Under the pieces are notes generated by a model. It saw nothing but the letters and a program-made list of their open reading frames with translations. It made no database searches and was not told the origin of the DNA. The position numbers and the translations under genes were made by a program. Positions 24,134 to 31,144 of a DNA stretch of 37,390 nucleotides are shown piece by piece (the first letter of the stretch is position 1; the number at the start of each line of letters is the position of its first letter). The stretch lies in the NCBI GenBank assembly GCA_016296505.1, contig JAEDJD010000020.1:1-37390 (forward strand), read 5' to 3'. Source of the stretch: Oscillospiraceae bacterium (GTDB taxonomy: Bacteria; Bacillota; Clostridia; Oscillospirales; Ruminococcaceae).

Positions 24134-26578
24134 TTATACTTCCGGCAAATCTGATTTTTCCGGATCATCGGGCGCGTGATAAAGCGGAAACTCCAGATAC
24201 ACCTTAAATAAATCGCCGTCGGTACGCAGCATCAGCGTACCGTTTTGCAGTGTGGTCAGATCGCGTGCAATGGATAGTCCCAGACCGCTGCCCTCCGTAT
24301 GACGGGACGCATCTCCGCGAACAAAACGCTCCATCAGCGCATCCGGCGCAATATTCAGCGGCTGCGCAGAAATATTCTTGAGCGTAATCTTCGCGTATGC
24401 GTCCTCTGCGCAGACGTCCAGATACACACGCGTTCCGGGAAGCGCATATTTGCAGGAATTGTTCAGCAGATTGTCTAACACACGCCAGATCTGTCTGCCG
24501 TCAGCGAGGATCATCAGCGGTTCTTCCGGTATATTCAGCACGAGCGTCAGCTCTTTCGCTTCTAGCTGATCTTCGTATTCGCCTACAATCTGCGAAATCA
24601 ACACCTGCAAATCAGTCGGCATCAGTTCGACGGTAAGGTTTCCGGTCGAAGCCTTCGACGCGTCCACAAGATCAATCGTCAGCTTTTTGAGACGCGCCGC
24701 CTGTCTGCGCAGCACCTCCAGATATTCGTCTGCCGCCGCAGTCTGCATCGGTTCACGGCTCAGCAGATCGACATAATTGACAATAGAAGTCAGCGGCGTT
24801 TTCAGGTCATGTGAAACATTGGTAATCAATTCCGTCCGCAGATGCTCCGCCTTGGTGCGCTCCGCAACAACCTTTTCAATACTATGCGTAATATCATTCA
24901 GCGAATCGTCGAATCGTTCAAAATCACCGCCGAGCGGAAGCGGATGCGACGCGGGCGCAAAGTTGCCTTTTTCCATTTCCTTTACGTGCCTGTGCAGCTC
25001 GAAATACGCATAAACACTGTAAACGACAGTCAATAAATACACAAGATCTGTACAGCCGATTATCACGAATACGATTCCGCCGCAATTCGGCAAAACGACA
25101 ACATTCAGAAAGAATATCAGCAGCGAAAGCAGCAGAATCATAATCACCGTCACCGTCCGGTTGCGGAGCATACCGAGCAGGAAGCTGAATACGCGGACTA
25201 CGCCGAAGCTTTTCCAGAACGTACCCGCTTTTATGCGGACTGCCGTTGTATAGAGCCACAGTATGCAGCACGCAGCAATACAGAGAATCATACCGATACA
25301 GAAAATCGCAATGATCCGGTACGATGAGCCGATATCATAAAGAAAATACAGCACTCCGCTTGCGCCAAGCACGCAAATAAACGGCAAAAGCCAGAAGAAT
25401 TCATAGGCAATTTCATGTACGCGCGATACGGTATCTCTGCCAAATTCCTCCGGATGCCCTGCGGCAGAACACATCGCAATCGAAGCGATTACCGTAAATG
25501 CCAGAAGAATAAACATCAGCAGCACAAACCATTCCGAATGCCGGAACAACAGCGAAAACACTGCATAATTCGAGCGAATGGTATCGTCAATTTCCAGCTT
25601 TTCGGGCAGATAGGTGCGGATATAGCAGTGCATACTATCCGTATGCCGCGCGCGGATCGTGATATCCAGCCCATCTGTCAGCAGCTTCTCCAGCGCAGGA
25701 TCTGACGCCGTTACCGCTTGTCCCTGCTGCTTCATTTTGTAATAACGGTCAAGGGAATCATGCACTTCTGTACAGGACGCATATGCTTCCACGCGAACAA
25801 GCACCGTATCCGCCATATCGGAAAACGCTGAATCTTCACCATATTTCGTTGTGAATATGTCTGACGGATTCTCAGATGCCGCCTCAATTGACCATTCGCA
25901 AAGTTCGCCGTATTGGCTCTGATAATCAAAATCCTTTGCGGCATCCAACGAATCAAATGTACAGTAGTCAACATACGGATCATCATATATTCGCAGATTC
26001 AAGCCTTCATGATAAATCGCATCGACGCGCTCATTGGTAAAGTACCAGAGCTGATATTCATTCGGCGAATCCAGATACACCGAAGCGTCGCCATAGACAA
26101 TCTCAAAATAGGATTCCACCGGATCTTCAAAATGCTTGCGAATCTGATAGCTGCGCTCGCCAAGCAATATATTCACAGAATTGACATGAGAAGCCAGCAT
26201 CGGCATATCATTATCCACATTGGGAGCATTTGTCAATAAGACTTTTCCATCGCTGTCCATTGCGACAAAGCGAAAATTGGTATTCTCCGGCGAAAAATGC
26301 GTCTGATACGTATGAAGCGCTTGGTTCAAACGGATTTCGGTTTCATCATTTTTTTTGCTGTGCAGATACATTTGCAGATAAGATTCCACAAGCGGTCCTT
26401 CCGTTTGCTCTGCCATATTGAGAAAGAGCGTAGAGAAATCCGCTTTGTTGTCGGAATAACCGATTCCGCAGTTCAGAATCACGATCAGCAGCGCAATGCC
26501 GAAGCCCCACAGAAATATAATAGACAGCACCAATGAAATCGTACCGAACAAATTCTTATGCGGTTTTTGTTTTGACAT
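24134..26578 (-). CDS. Sensor histidine kinase with large extracellular domain and multiple membrane helices
   Basis: 814 residues from the ATG at 26578 (a GTG at 26593 is too close to the GGGGG site). A first membrane helix (about 14-37) is followed by about 310 extracytoplasmic residues (40-348), then about five further helices between 350 and 526. The cytoplasmic part has HisKA with phospho-acceptor H590 in NVSHDLKTPLTS, N-box DNLLNNSCKYA (702-712) and G-box GSGLGLSIARD (763-773). The signal is unknown; the seven-odd helix layout with a big outer domain is unusual compared with simple two-TM kinases. It lies 37 bases after the response regulator gene, so the two form a cognate pair. Confidence 0.9.
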   Translation of the reverse strand: MSKQKPHKNLFGTISLVLSIIFLWGFGIALLIVILNCGIGYSDNKADFSTLFLNMAEQTEGPLVESYLQMYLHSKKNDETEIRLNQALHTYQTHFSPENTNFRFVAMDSDGKVLLTNAPNVDNDMPMLASHVNSVNILLGERSYQIRKHFEDPVESYFEIVYGDASVYLDSPNEYQLWYFTNERVDAIYHEGLNLRIYDDPYVDYCTFDSLDAAKDFDYQSQYGELCEWSIEAASENPSDIFTTKYGEDSAFSDMADTVLVRVEAYASCTEVHDSLDRYYKMKQQGQAVTASDPALEKLLTDGLDITIRARHTDSMHCYIRTYLPEKLEIDDTIRSNYAVFSLLFRHSEWFVLLMFILLAFTVIASIAMCSAAGHPEEFGRDTVSRVHEIAYEFFWLLPFICVLGASGVLYFLYDIGSSYRIIAIFCIGMILCIAACCILWLYTTAVRIKAGTFWKSFGVVRVFSFLLGMLRNRTVTVIMILLLSLLIFFLNVVVLPNCGGIVFVIIGCTDLVYLLTVVYSVYAYFELHRHVKEMEKGNFAPASHPLPLGGDFERFDDSLNDITHSIEKVVAERTKAEHLRTELITNVSHDLKTPLTSIVNYVDLLSREPMQTAAADEYLEVLRRQAARLKKLTIDLVDASKASTGNLTVELMPTDLQVLISQIVGEYEDQLEAKELTLVLNIPEEPLMILADGRQIWRVLDNLLNNSCKYALPGTRVYLDVCAEDAYAKITLKNISAQPLNIAPDALMERFVRGDASRHTEGSGLGLSIARDLTTLQNGTLMLRTDGDLFKVYLEFPLYHAPDDPEKSDLPEV

Positions 26579-26615
26579 GAAAAACCAATACACCCCCTAA
26601 TGCTGTTCCAGTCGT

Positions 26616-27308
26616 TCAGAGCTTTTCCAATTTATAGCCCTGTCCCCAAACCACCTTGATCTGGCGCGGCTCCTGCGGATTGATTTCGAGTTTTTCGCGC
26701 AGATGCCGGATATGCACGGCTACAGTGTTTTCCGAGCCGATCGGATTCGCCTTCCAGACAGCCTGATAAATATCGCGCGGCGGAAATACCGTTCCGACAT
26801 TGTGCATCAGCAGCGACAAAATCTCATATTCAATCGGCGTCAGCGATACTGGTACGCCGTCCAGCGTTGCCGAACGCGCCTTGATATCCAGCGAAATACT
26901 TCCGACCGTCAGAAAATTGGGATCGTCCGCTTCCGCCGCACCGAGCCGCAGATAACGCCGAAGCTGGGAGCGCACGCGCGCCACAACCTCTGCCGGCGAG
27001 AACGGCTTTGTAATATAATCGTCCGCACCGACATTCAAGCCCAGTATCTTATCCGAATCCTCCGATTTTGCCGTCAGCAGAATCACAGGAACATTGCTGG
27101 TTTTTCGTATTTCAGTCATTGCGGCGATACCGTCCATTTCCGGCATCATAATATCCATAAGGATTAACTGAATATTCTGCGTCTGCGCAATCTCCACCGC
27201 TTCCCTGCCGGAATATGCGCAGACTGTCTGCCATCCCTCAGCTCGCAGATAAATATTCAGCGCAGATACGATATCTCGTTCATCGTCACAAATCAAAATC
27301 GTTTCCAT
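26616..27308 (-). CDS. Response regulator, OmpR/PhoB family
   Basis: 230 residues. Receiver domain with acidic pocket CDDERD and phospho-acceptor D52 in LILMDIMMPEMDG, then LLTAKSEDSDKILGLNVGADDYITKPF. The C-terminal winged helix has LTPIEYEILSLLMHN, then SENTVAVHIRHLREK and VVWGQGYKL. The start at 27308 (METILICDDE) is chosen by homology and GGAG upstream, though the spacer of 11 is long. It is transcribed ahead of the sensor kinase from its own promoter; targets are unknown. Confidence 0.94.
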   Translation of the reverse strand: METILICDDERDIVSALNIYLRAEGWQTVCAYSGREAVEIAQTQNIQLILMDIMMPEMDGIAAMTEIRKTSNVPVILLTAKSEDSDKILGLNVGADDYITKPFSPAEVVARVRSQLRRYLRLGAAEADDPNFLTVGSISLDIKARSATLDGVPVSLTPIEYEILSLLMHNVGTVFPPRDIYQAVWKANPIGSENTVAVHIRHLREKLEINPQEPRQIKVVWGQGYKLEKL

Positions 27309-27350
27309 GATTTGACATTCTCCTTTCCGAAATCGACTTGTCGTATCCTT

Positions 27351-27379
27351 ATTATACACGGTTCACGAAAAAGTTGCAA
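27351..27379 (-). promoter_or_regulatory. Sigma-A promoter of the two-component operon
   Basis: Minus strand: -35 TTGCAA (27379-27374), 17-base spacer, -10 TATAAT (27356-27351). It is divergent from the htpG promoter. Between them, 27380-27539 holds a purine-rich then pyrimidine-rich stretch in which AAGGAGGA (27421-27428) can pair with TCCTCCTT (27452-27459), but no gene. Confidence 0.75.
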
Positions 27380-27539
27380 GTCCTCTTTTATAAAGGTTTT
27401 CTTAAAGTGCAGGATGCACAAAAGGAGGATGGCGGAAGTTTGAGCAGCACTTCCTCCTTACGCTTTCTCCCTGTTTCCTCCTCCTCGCCTTTTCCATAGC
27501 CCTCTAAGTGAAATCTATGTGAAAAATCGGAAAGAGGGC

Positions 27540-27567
27540 TTGCATTTTTCTCAAAATGTGGTATACT
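27540..27567 (+). promoter_or_regulatory. Sigma-A promoter of htpG
   Basis: -35 TTGCAT (27540-27545), 16-base spacer, -10 TATACT (27562-27567), immediately upstream of the CIRCE operator. Confidence 0.75.
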
Positions 27568-27571
27568 GATA

Positions 27572-27598
27572 TTAGCACTCGAAACACAGGAGTGCTAA
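27572..27598 (+). promoter_or_regulatory. CIRCE operator (HrcA binding site)
   Basis: A perfect inverted repeat TTAGCACTC-N9-GAGTGCTAA, the canonical CIRCE element bound by the heat-shock repressor HrcA. It starts five bases after the -10 box, so it covers the transcription start. It ends 27 bases before the htpG ATG. This predicts HrcA-controlled heat induction of htpG. Confidence 0.97.
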
Positions 27599-27625
27599 TA
27601 TATTTCAGAAAGGTGCCCGTTTCTC

Positions 27626-29518
27626 ATGGAACAAAAGCAATTTCAGGCAGAATCCAAGCGAATGCTAGATCTGATGATTCATTCAATCTATACCCATAAG
27701 GAGATTTTTCTGCGCGAGCTGATCTCCAACGCGTCCGACGCGATTGACAAGCTTTATTTTCGCTCGCTGACAGATCAGACCATCGGCAAAAGCCGCGATG
27801 ACTTTTATATTGAAATCCGTCCGGATCAGGAAAAACGCACGCTCACAATCACCGATAACGGCGTCGGCATGAGCGCCGAGGAATTGGAACAGAATCTCGG
27901 CGTGATCGCGCATTCCGGTTCGCGCGCATTCAAATCGGAAAATACGCTGGATGAAAATACGGATATTATCGGACAGTTCGGCGTAGGCTTCTATTCAGCA
28001 TTCATGGTCGCAAAGCGCGTGACCGTCCGCACCAAGGCATTCGGCTCCGATACCGCCTACGAATGGCAGTCCGAAGGTGCCGACGGCTATACGATCGATA
28101 CCTGCTCCAAAGCAGACGTCGGTACGGAAATCATACTGGAGCTGCTCGAAGATACCGAAGATGAACAGTATTCCGAGTTTCTGGAGGAATTCCGCATCCG
28201 TCAGCTCGTCAAGAAATATTCGGATTATATCCGCTTCCCGATCCGCATGGAGGTCAGCCGCGAGAAGCTGAAAGAAGGCAGCGAATCTGAATACGAAACC
28301 CATATTGAGATCGAAACGCTCAACAGCATGACGCCAATGTGGAAAAAGAATAAAAACGAATTGACAGACGAGGATTACAATAAATTCTATCGCGATAAAT
28401 TCTTCGATTATAACGGCGCACCGCTGGCGCATATCCATAACCGCAGCGAAGGCGCTGTCACCTATAATTCGCTGCTGTATATTCCGGCGAAAGCGCCGTT
28501 TGATTATTACTCCAAGGAATATGAAAAGGGCTTGCAGCTTTATGCGTCCGGCGTTATGATTATGGAAAAATGCGCCGATCTGCTGCCGGATCATTTCAGC
28601 TTCGTCAGAGGTCTGGTCGATTCGGAAGACCTTTCGCTGAATATTTCCCGTGAAATGCTCCAGCATGACCGTCAGCTGAAACTGATTGCCAAATCGCTCG
28701 AAAAATCCATCAAAAATGAGCTGACCAAGCTGCTGAATACCGACCGTGAAAAATATACCGAATTCTGGAAAGCGTTCGGCATCCAGCTCAAATTCGGCGT
28801 CTATAACGAATACGGTAAAAACAAAGAGCTTTTGCAGGATCTTTTGCTGTTCCACAGCTCCGGCTGCGATGACGCCGAGGGCTATACAACACTCAGCGAA
28901 TACGTTACGCGGATGCGTGAAGATCAGAAATTCATCTACTACGCCGCCGGCGAAACGGTGACGCGCTGCGCTTCCCTGCCGGCTGCGGAGCTTGTCCGCG
29001 ACAAGGGCTACGAGGTGCTTTATCTAACGGATAATGTGGACGAATTCGCCCTGCAAATGATGCAAAAGTATCAGGACAAGGAATTCAAAAATGTTTCCGC
29101 CGGCGATCTCGGCATCGAATCCGATGAGGACAAAACAGCGCTCGAAGAAAAGAATACCGCTGCAAAAGATCTGTTTGAGTCCATGCAGAAAGCACTCGAA
29201 GGCAAGGTCAAGGCAGTTCGTCTCTCGAACCGCCTGAAGAATCATGCAGTCTGCCTGTCAAGCGACGGCGATATTTCGCTCGAAATGGAGAAAGTTCTCA
29301 ATACAATGCCGAACGCCAAGAAAATTCAGGCGGAACGCGTTCTGGAACTGAATCCGGAGCATCCGGTCTTTGCAACGCTGGAGCGTCTGCAAACAGAAGA
29401 TACCGAGAAACTTGCAAAATATTCCGATCTGCTTTATCAGCAGGCGCTGCTGATCGAAGGTATGCCGCTCGAAGATCCGGTCGCACTCAGCAAGCTGATC
29501 TGCGAACTGATGGTCTGA
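27626..29518 (+). CDS. htpG: Molecular chaperone HtpG (bacterial Hsp90)
   Basis: 630 residues, standard length. GHKL ATPase N-terminus: LRELISNASDAIDKL, then TITDNGVGMS and IGQFGVGFYSAFMVA. The middle domain has DLSLNISREMLQHD with the catalytic-loop arginine. There is no C-terminal EEVD, as expected for bacteria. It refolds or holds client proteins in the cytoplasm using ATP. The ribosome site is modest (AAAGGTG). It is a single-gene unit with its own promoter, CIRCE site and terminator. Confidence 0.97.
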   Translation: MEQKQFQAESKRMLDLMIHSIYTHKEIFLRELISNASDAIDKLYFRSLTDQTIGKSRDDFYIEIRPDQEKRTLTITDNGVGMSAEELEQNLGVIAHSGSRAFKSENTLDENTDIIGQFGVGFYSAFMVAKRVTVRTKAFGSDTAYEWQSEGADGYTIDTCSKADVGTEIILELLEDTEDEQYSEFLEEFRIRQLVKKYSDYIRFPIRMEVSREKLKEGSESEYETHIEIETLNSMTPMWKKNKNELTDEDYNKFYRDKFFDYNGAPLAHIHNRSEGAVTYNSLLYIPAKAPFDYYSKEYEKGLQLYASGVMIMEKCADLLPDHFSFVRGLVDSEDLSLNISREMLQHDRQLKLIAKSLEKSIKNELTKLLNTDREKYTEFWKAFGIQLKFGVYNEYGKNKELLQDLLLFHSSGCDDAEGYTTLSEYVTRMREDQKFIYYAAGETVTRCASLPAAELVRDKGYEVLYLTDNVDEFALQMMQKYQDKEFKNVSAGDLGIESDEDKTALEEKNTAAKDLFESMQKALEGKVKAVRLSNRLKNHAVCLSSDGDISLEMEKVLNTMPNAKKIQAERVLELNPEHPVFATLERLQTEDTEKLAKYSDLLYQQALLIEGMPLEDPVALSKLICELMV

Positions 29519-29547
29519 GCCTCTGAACGCAAAATATTATCATATGT

Positions 29548-29590
29548 AAGCCGCAGAATCCGCATGGCGTCCGATTCTGCGGCTTGCTTT
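29548..29590 (+). terminator. Intrinsic terminator of htpG
   Basis: A perfect 13-bp stem AAGCCGCAGAATC (29548-29560) with 29573-29585, 12-nt loop, then GCTTT. The T tract is short. Confidence 0.75.
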
Positions 29591-29628
29591 ATACGGTCAG
29601 ATCTGCCGCGATCCAGAGGAACAGCCCC

Positions 29629-29657
29629 TTTACATTTCAGAACATTTGTGCTATAAT
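29629..29657 (+). promoter_or_regulatory. Sigma-A promoter of rmuC
   Basis: -35 TTTACA (29629-29634), 17-base spacer, -10 TATAAT (29652-29657). It lies about 55 bases before the start codon. Confidence 0.75.
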
Positions 29658-29711
29658 GAATACAATTGCTCCAGAAGCGGAGCCATATCATCTATGAAAA
29701 GGAGCATATTT

Positions 29712-30980
29712 ATGGAGATTGCAATACTGATTCTCATGATCGTCTGTATTCTGATGCAGATATTCATGCTCGCCGTTCTATACGGCAGAAATCCCGAAAA
29801 GGGTCGTTCCGCTATGCAGGAGCTGCTCCGCCGGATGCAGAAGGAAGAACAAACGCTCCGAAAGGAACAGGCTGCCAGAACCAATGAAACCATTCAGCTC
29901 TCTATGCAGATGGTCAATGAAAATCTCTCCCATAATCAAGCGCAGACCAGAGATACAACCGCTGCGCAGCTCCGGCAATTTGAAGACCGGATTCAGGGAC
30001 TGGAAGCCGCCAATAACAGATCCATGGCGGCGCTGCACGATACCATTACGCAGCAGATGGAGCTTCTGCGATCACAGAATGAAAAGCGTTTGCGCGAAAT
30101 TCAGAAAACCGTTGACGACACGCTGCAGGAACACCTAGAAAGAAAAATGAACGAGAGCTTTCAGCGCGTCACCGCAAGTCTGGAAGCGGTTTACAAAGGG
30201 CTTGGCGAGATGAAATCGCTTGCAGGCGACGTCGGCGGACTCAAGCGCGTCCTCTCCAATGTCAAAACGCGCGGCACATTCGGCGAAATTCAGCTTGGCA
30301 ATATATTACAGGATATCCTTGCGCCTGAACAATATGCCGCCAATGTGGAAACCGTCCCCGGCAGCGGAAAACGCGTGGAATTTGCAATCAAGCTGCCCAC
30401 AGAAAACGGCGAACCGGTCTGGCTGCCAATCGACTCCAAATTCCCTGCCGACTGCTATTCCCAGCTTCTCGACGCGCAGGAATCCGGCGATAAGGCAGCC
30501 GTGGACGCTGCAAATACCGTCCTGCGGCAGCGAATCCTGAGCTTCGCCAAGGATATTCATGACAAATATCTGCGCGAACCGGATACGACTGCGTTCGGAA
30601 TGATGTTTCTGCCGTCTGAAGGACTGTATTCCGAGGTCGTCAGCAGCGGTCTGACCTCGGTTTTACAGCAGAAATACGCCGTCAATGTCGCAGGGCCTTC
30701 CACCATGGCGGCAATGCTCAATGCGCTCTCAATGGGCTTCCGGACGCTTGCCATTCAGAAGCAGTCCGATCAAGTCTGGCAGATTCTCAGCGGCGTAAAA
30801 GAGGAATTCGGCAAATTTGAAGACGCTCTTAACTCGACTCGTAAAAAACTAGACGCCGCCGGCAAAGACCTCGATCAGCTTGTCGGCACAAGAACCCGTG
30901 CCATCAACAAAAAACTCGCAGATGTACAGCGAATTGGTCTGCCGGTCAATGCACGGGACGCAGCTGACAATGTAACATAA
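29712..30980 (+). CDS. rmuC: DNA recombination protein RmuC homologue
   Basis: 422 residues. An N-terminal membrane helix (1-25), a coiled coil rich in Gln, Glu and Arg (about 30-160), then the RmuC domain: KRVLSNVKTRGTFGEIQLGNIL, FAIKLP, WLPIDSKFPADCY, and FLPSEGLYSEVV. RmuC homologues limit inversions and other rearrangements in E. coli, possibly as a nuclease-fold protein; the biochemical activity is not settled. The start at 29712 is set by AAGGAG seven bases upstream; earlier in-frame starts overlap the promoter. Confidence 0.93.
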   Translation: MEIAILILMIVCILMQIFMLAVLYGRNPEKGRSAMQELLRRMQKEEQTLRKEQAARTNETIQLSMQMVNENLSHNQAQTRDTTAAQLRQFEDRIQGLEAANNRSMAALHDTITQQMELLRSQNEKRLREIQKTVDDTLQEHLERKMNESFQRVTASLEAVYKGLGEMKSLAGDVGGLKRVLSNVKTRGTFGEIQLGNILQDILAPEQYAANVETVPGSGKRVEFAIKLPTENGEPVWLPIDSKFPADCYSQLLDAQESGDKAAVDAANTVLRQRILSFAKDIHDKYLREPDTTAFGMMFLPSEGLYSEVVSSGLTSVLQQKYAVNVAGPSTMAAMLNALSMGFRTLAIQKQSDQVWQILSGVKEEFGKFEDALNSTRKKLDAAGKDLDQLVGTRTRAINKKLADVQRIGLPVNARDAADNVT

Positions 30981-31007
30981 ATTATATATAAAAATTGCAA
31001 AAAAGCA

Positions 31008-31036
31008 TTGCGCATCTTTAGATAATATGTTATAAT
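31008..31036 (+). promoter_or_regulatory. Sigma-A promoter of the tandem-GH43 gene
   Basis: -35 TTGCGC (31008-31013), 17-base spacer, -10 TATAAT (31031-31036). The first 50 bases of the message form a strong hairpin. Confidence 0.7.
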
Positions 31037-31040
31037 TGCT

Positions 31041-31093
31041 TTATCGCGGCAGCAGCCCTGCGGAGAGCGTATTCTGCGCCTGCTGCGCGATAT
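31041..31093 (+). promoter_or_regulatory. Strong 5'-UTR hairpin of the tandem-GH43 gene
   Basis: The arm TATCGCG-GCAGCAG pairs with CTGCTGCGCGATA over 13 bp with a single bulged G, enclosing a 24-nt loop. It starts at or just after the transcription start and has no T tract, so it is not a terminator. It may stabilise the mRNA against 5' decay or act in regulation. Confidence 0.55.
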
Positions 31094-31144
31094 CACTGAT
31101 ATATAAATAAACCGAGGGGAAATCCAAATTACATGGGGTTCATC

